64,000 nucleotides of DNA from Pyrenula massariospora (lineage: Eukaryota; Ascomycota; Eurotiomycetes; Pyrenulales; Pyrenulaceae): assembly GCA_021030905.1 (NCBI GenBank), contig JAGFMI010000004.1:1116001-1180000 (forward strand). Direction: 5' to 3'. Position numbers and translations under genes: made by a program. Of this stretch, positions 55,876 to 64,000 are shown one piece after another. Every line of letters starts with the position of its first letter. The stretch's first letter is position 1. The notes below the pieces were generated by a model, which saw only the letters and a program-made list of their open reading frames with translations, ran no database searches and was not told where the DNA came from.

Positions 55876-56649
55876 ATGATCCTCGAACAATCACTTATGT
55901 ACGTTCCGGAAGCCATACAACCTCAATTGGCTCCTCAGCGGGAACGCGTGTCGCCCCCTCCTGGGACATTCTCACCAAGAAACGCGGAGCATTCTTCTTC
56001 CTTCACATCTTTCGGCCCATGCCCAAGCTCCCCGTCCACTTCTCAGCCAGTTGAGTCGTCAGTGAGCCAAGACCAATCCGAAGATATCCGTCAGGAAGCA
56101 CAAGACGCTTTATCAGAATCGAATGCCAGCCTTTCAACAGCAACGGCAACCTCCTTGGAATCAGCAGCCTCTACAGAGGATGCAGAAACCACAGCACTCC
56201 CATGGAGCCCTGGACATTCTGCATCAGCTGCACCCAATGGCCCGCTTCCAAGTCAAGCCCAAACTCCCACCCCGCCCAGGCAAACCAAGCGCCCCCAAAG
56301 ACCCCGTCCCAAGTCCCTCCCGCCGCGTCGTGTCTCCAACGCTCCAGAGACCCTGACCTTCTTCGAGCCCTACCCCAGCCAGACCAGCCTCCTGTCCAAG
56401 ACCTTCCGACCATGGTCTCAGGGCTCTTTTGCTTCATCGGCCGCCTCCCTGGCCTCATTTTCTTCATCCCGTCCTTGCACTCCCCTGCTTGCTGTGATTC
56501 CGCCTTCGCCCACTAGACTTGACGCTGCGATGCGGGAGGCTCGTCCGTACGGACTGGTTTCTGCGGTCCCGTTGTCAGCACCACAGGGTGAGCTGCAGGC
56601 GAAGCCGCGGTCGGCGATGGCTAAGCTGAAGTCTTTTCTTGGGCTTTAG
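55876..56649 (+). CDS. Uncharacterised Pro/Ser-rich protein
   Basis: Single frame of 257 aa, ATG in good context (acaATGa). Mostly disordered, rich in Ser, Pro, Ala and Thr, with SPPPG, TPTPPRQTKRPQRPRP and SPTRLDAAMREARPYG segments that suggest many phosphosites. A basic Pro-rich patch lies at about residues 130-150. The end AKLKSFLGL is amphipathic. Not recognised. Composition similar to regulatory or actin/endocytosis-linked disordered proteins, but no motif proves it. Confidence 0.55.
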   Translation: MILEQSLMYVPEAIQPQLAPQRERVSPPPGTFSPRNAEHSSSFTSFGPCPSSPSTSQPVESSVSQDQSEDIRQEAQDALSESNASLSTATATSLESAASTEDAETTALPWSPGHSASAAPNGPLPSQAQTPTPPRQTKRPQRPRPKSLPPRRVSNAPETLTFFEPYPSQTSLLSKTFRPWSQGSFASSAASLASFSSSRPCTPLLAVIPPSPTRLDAAMREARPYGLVSAVPLSAPQGELQAKPRSAMAKLKSFLGL

Positions 56650-56803
56650 ATGGTTGTGGATGTAGATTGGGTGATGGGATGCGGTGATGAAGTTTTAATA
56701 AGGGAAGACCGTGCCACTGCCTCGAGCATTCGAGGTCGATAGAAGTTGAAGTCTCTCATTTACCCACACTTTAGAATTTCATTTGTTTCTGTTGTTGCGA
56801 TTA

Positions 56804-56990
56804 CGGTCAAACCGCCTTATAAGCAACCGGGGCGTATTATAGGTTGCTTTTTTCACAGGTTAAATGGACACCTTGCGACTGCTAACGGCCGCCTTTTGAG
56901 AATCTTAGGTCTAGAATTACGCCTGTGAAGACCTAAGCTATTGAGAATAGATAAGGACTCGAAAACTAGGCGTTAGGGTAGTTTCTTAGT
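56804..56990 (+). repeat. Dispersed repeat, copy B
   Basis: Second copy of the repeat at 15034, same strand, 41.8 kb away. Best-conserved blocks are aaaccgccttataa, attataggttgc, acggccgccttttgagaat, gtgaagacct and a gtttctta-like right part. The two have many substitutions and small indels, so both are old. It sits between an unknown protein gene and a small ORF. No open frame and no terminal inverted partner visible. Confidence 0.6.
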
Positions 56991-57443
56991 CAAGGACATA
57001 CTGTACGACTTATTTTTCAAGTTAGTGATTCTTCTTCATGAACGCTTCCACTGATGTATGAGTTGCGAGACGATACGGTATGAGAAATGCCAAGCTGTTT
57101 TGTGTTAGAAAAAATAAGAAACTGATCTCTTGGAGTCTACTGCACTGATCGGTAGAGATTTGAAACCGTAATGCTCTAAGCTAGCTGAAGAGAACAATAC
57201 CAGTACCGAGTTTCGACCGCTTTCCTTCGCAGAAGACCGGTCGCTAAGTATGTAAGCATATCACCACTGCTCGCTCACGAGAAAACAGAACCTCCGCCAC
57301 TCCTTGTCTCAAGAAAGAAATCGTCGCCATTTGTGCCTGGAAAGTGACAGCCCAACCGTTTGCAATCTGAAATACCAGCCCATATTCAACAGAACGACCC
57401 ATCATCACCACGACTACAACGACTGCTTGCTGTTTAGGAGACC

Positions 57444-57701
57444 ATGGCACCAGCAGCAGCCGAAAAAGACCCAAGACTTCCATCCAGATTCTTCGCACCT
57501 CGGTCTGTTATCACAATCCTGGAAAGCGGACATAGGCCACTCCATTCTCGTCTATCTCTGTTGGGTAGTCGAAATCCGTTCTATCTTCTACTGGCAGGTT
57601 GGTCGGGACTGGTTTGTGGACTAGCGGCGGCGTTTGCGGAACGGCAGGTTTGTCTTCTAGAACAGGCGCCACACGTCTTTCCAGGGACTTTTAAAGATTA
57701 G
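57444..57701 (+). CDS. Small putative membrane protein
   Basis: 85-aa frame with a strong start context (gaccATGGca). N-terminus hydrophilic (MAPAAAEKDPRLPSRFF), then one hydrophobic span (FYLLLAGWSGLVCGLAAAFA) and a short tail. Its stop codon overlaps the last 11 bases of the convergent minus-strand gene. Not recognised. Small size and overlap lower confidence, while the start and the clear membrane span raise it. Confidence 0.45.
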   Translation: MAPAAAEKDPRLPSRFFAPRSVITILESGHRPLHSRLSLLGSRNPFYLLLAGWSGLVCGLAAAFAERQVCLLEQAPHVFPGTFKD

Positions 57702-58617
57702 TGTAGCCCAATTCTCCATAAAGACCCATCCTAGTACGAACCTTCTCAGCAGCGCGGTCGAACGACTTGTCTTCCTTCATCCTGTTGATCAACTCGTTGT
57801 TTCGGCTGAGAGCGTCTTGGAGAACAGGAACAAGCTTGGTAAGTTCTACCTGCAGGTCTTTAGCTTGCTGCAGCTTTGAACGAATCTGAACGTTTGCTGA
57901 TTGGAGGATCTCAGTTTCCGAATAATGGTCGGCCAACTGGTTTTTCGTATCTTGTAGACCTTGTAGCTTAGTTTCACCGAGCGCTATCTGCCCATCTTTG
58001 TTCAATTTTGGGCGGGGCGCGGAAGACTGAGGAATAACGCCGGGGGCAGGAGTAAAACCAGCTCTCATAGTACTCTTGGGACTGTTCAGACGCCGTGCCC
58101 TTTCGACCCACTCGATCAGATCTTCTTCTACGTTGTTGGCATCCCGTAGCAACTTCTGACGCCGATCAAAGTCATTGTGTCGCTTGCTGATTGCGGCCCT
58201 GAATTTTTCTGCGTCAACTTGAACATAATCCATGCGCTCTTTGAGCGAAAGAAGTGGTCCCATATTGGTAGCAGAGCCTGCGATATTGGGTTGGGCAGGA
58301 ACTGAAAGTTTAGGGGCTGATTTCAGGTTCATGGTCTCAGGATTTTGGTGAAATTGCGTCGACAAGATCTTCGGATCGTGCAATTTCCACTCGCTAGACT
58401 CTGCTGGTTTTGAGAACGCTGGCTGGTTGGACGTCGCCGGTGGACTAGTCAGCGCTGTTAAAGGAGTCAAAGACCGCTTTAGTCGCTTATTACTACAGAA
58501 ATATTCTTGACCAGTCATTGGGTATTGCAGTGTCTGTGAGGTCTGAGCTTGAGATGTCGCAACGCCAAGGTTCTGATTGGCCATCGAGGGCTGTTGCTGC
58601 ATCGTGTGATTCATCAT
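57691..58617 (-). CDS. Uncharacterised coiled-coil protein
   Basis: 308-aa frame from the tandem ATGs at 58617 (MMNHTMQQQPS). Residues 1-125 are Gln/Ser/Pro-rich and disordered. Residues 130-180 and 215-300 are predicted coiled coil (SLKERMDYVQVDAEKFRAAI, KRHNDFDRRQKLLRDANNVEEDLIEW, LQVELTKLVPVLQDALSRNNELINRMKED). It ends GLYGELGYTNL. Not recognised; the shape is like subunits of transcription or pore-associated complexes. The start may lie in an upstream exon, since an open stretch extends to about 58826 in another phase. Confidence 0.65.
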   Translation of the reverse strand: MMNHTMQQQPSMANQNLGVATSQAQTSQTLQYPMTGQEYFCSNKRLKRSLTPLTALTSPPATSNQPAFSKPAESSEWKLHDPKILSTQFHQNPETMNLKSAPKLSVPAQPNIAGSATNMGPLLSLKERMDYVQVDAEKFRAAISKRHNDFDRRQKLLRDANNVEEDLIEWVERARRLNSPKSTMRAGFTPAPGVIPQSSAPRPKLNKDGQIALGETKLQGLQDTKNQLADHYSETEILQSANVQIRSKLQQAKDLQVELTKLVPVLQDALSRNNELINRMKEDKSFDRAAEKVRTRMGLYGELGYTNL

Positions 58618-60025
58618 GGAAGAGCCAGTCTTAAAGGCAGGTACTCAGATGTCGGAGAGGAGATACGGCCGATAGGTAAAGCAAGAAGGCAAAAGTGAAG
58701 GTGAGGTAAGGAGCTTGAGACTTTTCGATCGGCGACCGCTTCATATGTCGGATCGGGATTAATCTCCAGGCTTTCCAGGCTCTGTTCGTACGGTTGCACC
58801 GGCATTAGCACAGCGAACGTGTTCACAGTTTGTAGCTCTTCTTGATGGTCGTTGGTAGGTGATTTTTCACTGACCTCAGAGGAAAAAATTTGTCATAGCC
58901 TAAGCTTTTTATTCTGGATGGCTTGGAAAGCTTATCATGAGAGAGATATCAGATTAAAGCTTTAGGAAGGCTTGTAAGAATGACAAAAAATGAAAGTAGG
59001 ACTTCCTTGAATGGCATTTCAAGGAACAACAATCAGCGACTCACAGAAGCGAATATTCACTTCCATGCATGCATGAAGACCGTCTATACTATCAATGGCA
59101 GGAATGAAGCTCCCGGTCTTTTCCAAGCTTGATCCAGCTGACTCAAGAAGGTCGATTTATTCTAGCATGTAATCCAGTCCTCATTCCGGTCGCAGACGTC
59201 CTCTCCGACCTTCGTCCGGTAGCAAGATCTCCGCTCTGGTCTGCATTTCGGTCGGCGGCCTCCGCTCCGTCCTTCACTCCGCCGCGAACTTGGCAAGTCA
59301 TCACTATTTATGTCATCCAGTTTCAAATCCTACAAACCATTCTGCATTGAGATTTCGAGTCTTACGTTCAGTTTTGGACAGCCTTAGAACCTCAACTAGA
59401 CAGAGATTGGATTTTCCCTGCTCACGCTAAGCCAGTTTGGACTTGGAGATGTGCACCTTTCCAAATCGTCGAGGCTGAAGACAGCCGGATTTTCGCCCTG
59501 CCAGCCTTGTAGTGCAGCAACCTTGAGTTGTGACCGACTTGCGGCCTCGGCCAAAAATCATGCTACAGATTCTACCATTCCTTCTCTCTTGAGACTATTT
59601 GACCATTCCTTCACGACCACTAGGAATGATCAACCTACACGCCGGACTCTCTGTAGGCATCTTGTTCAATGCGAGATTCGCTGCGGTTAATTGAATTCCC
59701 CTCAGATATCTGTCGCTTGGCGATGTGTGAAACGCCGCAATGCTTACCATGTCCATAGCCGTAGCTACACATCGAGCTATTCTGTGCTTTTGACTGCTTG
59801 AGGAGGGTGCTGTGGTGCTTTCATCTGTTCCAAACACAGTTGAAGAGTGCCATCATTGGCACGTACATCCTACTCCAGTCACTGGGGAATCATTTCTGCT
59901 GGTGTCAACTTTGAGAGATTTGAAATTCAGATTCAGATAGCACAGATCAGAGTAAAATGCTTCGACAAAGAGCGCACCCCAAATCCGCCTATAGCATAAA
60001 ATCCACCCGTTAAGCATTCCATCTT
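58618..60025. other. Long intergenic stretch, no gene seen
   Basis: About 1.4 kb between minus-strand genes. Short open frames only. It includes the upstream region of the coiled-coil gene and the 3' flank of the collagen-like gene. Confidence 0.5.
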
Positions 60026-63000
60026 TCAAGAAATTCCCCTAGCATAAATCGCAATTCCAGCTCCCTTAACCCCACAATAACCTAGCCCACCTCCCGCGCA
60101 AACGGCACAATTAGCCTCCGAGCCCGGTGTCCCCGTCAGTGTTGTTCCACAGTAGCAGTCCACCGTCGAAGTCCCGTTGTTAATCGTCCCCCAAACCTGT
60201 CCATTCTTAGCCAGACACAGCGTCGCGCACTGCTTGTCAGCGGGGTTGGCGGTGGAGCCCGTGACCGTTGTTTGATACCCTCCCATAGTGCCGGCCGACG
60301 AGTCGATGACCCAGACACCGCCGTTGGTCAGCACGCCGCCCTGTGGACATCCAGTCGTTGATAGACACGTCTCGACAAAACAGCCTGTGAAAGCCCATCC
60401 TAGACCGGGAGAGCCGCTTGGACCGATTGCACCCTGTGCGTGTGAAAACAGTCAGAAAAAGCCACGACAAATGAGAGGTAGACTCAACGGAAGGGCCGCT
60501 GGGGCGTGAAGAAGTTGTTAGTAGCTCGTGAATGTGTCAAGAAGAAGAACGTATCTTGTATCCCTTGCACACCGGTTGGCCCTATCGTCCAGCATTAGGC
60601 ATTTGTCTCTCTGAACCAGTTTACGACCAACCTTGAATTCCCTGTGCACCAACAGGTCCCGACGGGCCTGTGGCTCCTACTGCTCCAGTCTGACCTTGTA
60701 GACCTGCTCGTATGAGCGAGAGACAATTAAGAAGGCTCGACGAAGGGTACCTGAGGGTCCAATAATGCCCTACATTTTCCAAATGTCAGCTCGGTCAGAA
60801 CACTTAGCCGGATTCGTACCTGAGGTCCAGACGGCCCAGAGGGTCCAGCTATTCCACTAAAGCCTTGGGTGCCCTGGATGCCTTGCGGTCGTGGTGTATG
60901 TCAGTAACGCTTTTAGAAGATGAGAAACAGAAACCTATCTGAAGGACCAGAAGGCCCAGAAGGTCCGGCTACACCGCTAAAGCCTTGGATTCCCTGAGCT
61001 CCCTGGCTGCCTTGGATCCCTTGCAGTCGTGGTGGACGTCAGTCATACGTTTAGAAGATGAAAGCAGAGACTTATCTGAAGGTCCAGACGGTCCAGACGG
61101 TCCAGACGGTCCGGCTACGCCGCTAAAGCCTTGGATGCCCTGGGACCCCTGACTGCCCTGCATACCTTGCACACCTTGCGGTCGTAGTGGATGTCAGCAA
61201 CAATTCCGGGAGATGAGCGCCGAAACTTATCTGAAGGTCCGGACGGTCCACTTGGGCGTGGCTATGGCTGTCAGCAGTCGAAAAGGAGCCAATGCCGCGG
61301 ATGACATATCTATAACGCCTTGCGGTCCAGTTGCTCCTACAGGCCCCACGGCGCGTGAGAGGGATGTTAGCATGAGAAATAGTATATGGGTAGAGAGACT
61401 GATCAGTGACACCAGTGACGCCAGGCAACCCCTGAGGGCCAGAAGGCCTTGATGCAGCGGTCAGATTTGGTAATTGTTGAGTTTAGAGTCGAATGGAGTA
61501 TACCCAGTCTGTCCTGACGGTCTTTGATAGATGTTAGTGATACTTCACATCTAGTAGCGATCAACACGTACCCAATTGAACCCTGTACTCCTACAATAAT
61601 AGCATTAAAGACACATTCCTAGATATCGGTAGACTCTAACCTGATGCTCCTTGGACCCCAGTCGGGCCTACCGCCACACTGTTAGACAACTACTCTTGCA
61701 CATGGGCCTTCACTGACCTTGAACGCCACTGACACCTTGCAGCCCTTGTGGTCCGGATGGACCTATAACCATAATATTAGATACATATACCCTCGAATCA
61801 GTTTATGCTGACCTGATGCTCCTTGTGAGCCTTGGGATCCCATGAGGCCCTGAGGGCCAGTCGGCCTTAGGTAGGGATCAGTTTCGCGCGCCGTTCACAT
61901 TTGGGGTTGATCGATACACACCCTGCTACTCCTGGCTCTCCGCTTGGACCTGTTGTTCTGACATCAGATCTTGTCTCGATTCCCTCACTTGAGATACAGA
62001 CCCGTAATCCCAGTAGGGCCGCTAGGACGTTCTTGTTGTCAGAGTTGACTGTTAATGCCATTCGAGTTTGGGACTTATCTGTAGGACCAATCGCTCCAGA
62101 GGGGCTGGGTCATATCAGTGACAATTTATATTCGGATTAGATTGCTACAAACCCTGATATTCCAATTGGACCCTGCTGGCCTGTAACACCTTGCACACCC
62201 GTTGGGCTGTCATAGTAGTCAACATCTGTGATTGTTCGTCTTCGGAGTCGATTAATGCAGACCCTTGTGCCCCGGTAGGGCCTTGCTGGCCTGTTACACC
62301 TTGTACACCAGTGGCACTTTCATAGAAGTCAGTACAAGTGAGCCTTCGCTTCGAAGAGATAGATACATACCCCACTAGACCGGTTGGCCTTGCACAGCAG
62401 TCAGTAATCAATCGCCCTGATGAATAATCGGGACATACCCGGTTACACCCTGTGCTCCGCTTGGACCTATCAACACTGCGTTAGACGATCTACGTGATCA
62501 TTGACGTACAACACGTACCAGTTGCGCCAACGGGACCAGGAGGTCCGCTTAGGCGTAGCATAGATGTCAGTATCGGACAGATTCAGAAGACACAAGGAAC
62601 TTATCTGAAGGGCCTGTCGGGCTTAAAGCATGCGGTCAGCATTTGACAACTTTTTCGTGAAAGGTCACATATCTTGGACGCCCTGTGGACCTGAAGCGCC
62701 TTGTGAACCTGCATGCGTGAGCAGTTGTAAGCTAGAAGTCTTCTCAATTAGCTACCTTGCGGGCCAATAGAACCCTGGTTAAGTCTCAAGTCAGTTAAAT
62801 CAACGAGATAGGAGGGAATTCATACCTGTGATCCTTGTTGACCGACAGCACCAGTTGGTCCCACAGGGCGTGAAAAGGAATTTATTAGCATAGGTAGAGA
62901 TTATAGGAAGGCAGAGACTCATCAGAGAGGCCTTGTAGACCTGAAGGACCTTGCGAACCTGCTCATTTAAGTAATACAGGTTAAAAAGACTTGGGGATAT

Positions 63001-64000
63001 CTACCTTGCGGTCCAATACTTCCCTGTTTCATTCAGCATTGATAAATCTAGTTTAGTACAAAGTATTCATACTTGAGGTCCTGTAGGCCCTGTAGGTCCT
63101 GTAGCACCCACAGCTCCCGTGATCCCAGGACTTCCTTGTTGGCCCGTAGGGCGTGGCCAGAAAGTCAGTAAACGATGTTACTCAGTATGAAAGTGAACTC
63201 ATCTTGCGCTCCTACAGGGCCTTGTGCTCCGGTGGCACCAACTGGGCCAGAGGGCCTGGCATTTTATTAAGCAAAATGTTCATTCACAGACGAGGAAACC
63301 GTACCCTGTGGCACCTTGAGGGCCTGATGGACTTGATTACGATTCAGTGTTCATGCGCCATTGAGATTGACTATATCATACATACCCGCTTGGACCGCTA
63401 GGACCTGGACCGCCTAGCTGATTTCCACATGCAGCAGCTAGGCGCGAGATGCCGAGCTGCACGTAAATGCACCCCTCGCTCGGCCCGTGACTAACATCAA
63501 AGACAGCGACAACAGTATTGTCTGACGACCGGATGCAAAAAGAGGCTTGATTGTCCGGAAAGGCTGGGTTGTTCCAAATCAGGTGGTTGTCGCTGTCGAC
63601 AGCGAAGGTCGAATTGATAGAGCCAGTCACTGCAGTGGGTGTAAAATTCTGGTAAGGTACCCCTGGATTTGTCGAGTACTGCAAGGAAATGCCAGAGCCA
63701 GTGCTATTGGCGAATAGTTGTCCATTAACGATCGAGTATACTGTTACGTCGCTACAATTACCGGGCCCACCCTCTATGGTGATGAAACTTCCACCACTGG
63801 CTTGCCTGCGCTCCACGTCGCGGGAAGGGGGAAGGAAGAATTGTACGACAAAGTCTTTCGTAATCGCCGCGTCGTCTTTTGGTATTTGTGAGGTGCTAGG
63901 AATGTTAGCTCAAAGATTCGTCCGGTAAATTAGATACGCACAAAACTCTTGAAGTAGATAGAATTGTCGTAGTCGTCCCATCGAGGATAGTGTTGAGGCT
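60026..64000 (-). CDS. Secreted collagen-like protein with C-terminal WSC-like domain (5' end outside window)
   Basis: At least 753 aa from 35 exons (listed in the next entry); the N-terminus lies beyond 64000. Order: a Thr-rich start and a globular domain of about 180 residues (IVNGQLFANSTGSG, YSTNPGVPYQNF, STFAVDSDNHLIWNNPAFPDNQASFCI) resembling N-terminal domains of fungal secreted wall proteins. A collagen region of about 145 Gly-X-Y triplets without interruption follows, rich in GPSGPSGPS, GPTG and GVQG. Last comes a Cys-rich C-terminal domain (GCFVETC, CATLCLAKNGQVWG, DCYCGTTLTG, CAVCAGGGLGYCG) that fits a WSC-type carbohydrate-binding fold. Probably an extracellular or cell-wall trimer. 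Whether its prolines are hydroxylated is unknown. Summed exon length is divisible by 3 and every junction preserves Gly register. The short 9-bp repeat at 61081-61112 shows ongoing slippage. Confidence 0.88.
60434..63941 (-). other. Exon-intron map of the collagen-like gene, with eleven AT-AC-type introns
   Basis: Exons, 5' to 3' on the minus strand: 63942-64000, 63386-63895, 63305-63331, 63203-63255, 63073-63152, 63005-63023, 62923-62958, 62826-62869, 62756-62774, 62673-62708, 62605-62622, 62519-62554, 62439-62466, 62371-62388, 62263-62316, 62153-62206, 62079-62104, 62002-62028, 61922-61949, 61813-61865, 61718-61762, 61641-61667, 61572-61590, 61504-61521, 61404-61447, 61310-61354, 61231-61257, 61076-61183, 60939-61028, 60820-60890, 60751-60769, 60632-60703, 60555-60581, 60489-60505, 60026-60433. 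AT-AC introns (donor..end): 63153-63202 ATGAGT..CCAC; 62870-62922 ATGAGT..TCAC; 62623-62672 ATATGT..TTAA; 62555-62604 ATAAGT..CTAC; 62029-62078 ATAAGT..GAAC; 61355-61403 ATCAGT..TCAC; 61258-61309 ATATGT..CCAC; 61184-61230 ATAAGT..CTAC; 61029-61075 ATAAGT..CCAC; 60891-60938 ATAGGT..CCAC; 60506-60554 ATACGT..TCAC. The other 23 are GT-AG. Confidence 0.75.

Noticed and set aside
61081-61112. CRISPR-like or microsatellite array (9-bp repeats)
   Set aside because: It is in-frame collagen coding sequence (Gly-Pro-Ser triplets).
60891-61230. GT-AG splicing at the ATAAGT/ATAGGT introns using AAG before GTGTG, GGATC and GCATC
   Set aside because: Pairing those AG sites with the GT at +5 shifts the frame. 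The AC ends a few bases earlier give perfect Gly-X-Y continuation.
60506-63202. U12-type (minor spliceosome) classification of the AT-AC introns
   Set aside because: Donors lack ATATCCTT and branch sites are CTGAC/CTAAC-like rather than TTCCTTAAC.

Overview
The window is nuclear DNA of a filamentous ascomycete (Pezizomycotina). The evidence is short introns of 43-220 nt with CTRAC/CTAAY branch sites, split genes on both strands about 2 kb apart, a spliceosomal U2 snRNA gene, fungal-type AGX1, DRE2, STF2-like and Nup133 proteins, and F-box/2EXR-type proteins typical of the group. I cannot name a genus. No virus-like element, CRISPR array or intact transposon is visible. Two decayed copies of one short dispersed repeat and a few local duplications are the only repeats I see.

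Layout, left to right. 0-10 kb: TIM9 (cut by the left edge), class III alcohol/formaldehyde dehydrogenase, a type I-like membrane protein, an unknown disordered protein, and alanine-glyoxylate aminotransferase. 10-15 kb: two asparagine-synthetase-family genes back to back (an ASNSD1-like and an AsnB-like protein). 15-25 kb: two F-box/2EXR-like proteins, an EasG/NmrA-like oxidoreductase, the mitochondrial glycine carrier Hem25, and a charged coiled-coil protein. 25-33 kb: prefoldin subunit 1, alkaline ceramidase, two unknown proteins and a small STF2/TMA10-like protein whose start codon appears to be split by an intron. 33-46 kb: Nup133, S-adenosylhomocysteine hydrolase, a three-span membrane protein, an unknown protein, HEM2 and DRE2. 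47-57 kb: a short-chain dehydrogenase, translin (7 exons), U2 snRNA with a partial inverted U2 copy beside it, two orphan ORFs among local repeats, an O-methyltransferase and unknown proteins. 60-64 kb: a secreted collagen-like gene running off the right edge.

Most genes are housekeeping and are not a functional cluster. Thematic pairs are heme synthesis (HEM25, HEM2), glycine/one-carbon metabolism (AGX1, HEM25, SAH1, formaldehyde dehydrogenase) and the two adjacent glutamine amidotransferase genes.

The standout is the collagen-like gene (60026 to beyond 64000, minus strand). I resolved 35 exons and 34 introns in under 4 kb. Nearly every exon is 9n or 9n±1 nt because introns fall in or next to Gly codons, the layout seen in animal fibrillar collagen genes. 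Eleven of the 34 introns appear to be AT-AC introns (one AT-AA) with U2-type consensus (ATRNGT-like donor, CTRAY branch site). The 38 introns resolved in 17 other genes of the window are all GT-AG. Excising the eleven as AT-AC keeps an unbroken Gly-X-Y run of about 145 triplets, and the whole CDS closes in frame. This needs transcript evidence but is the most unusual thing here.
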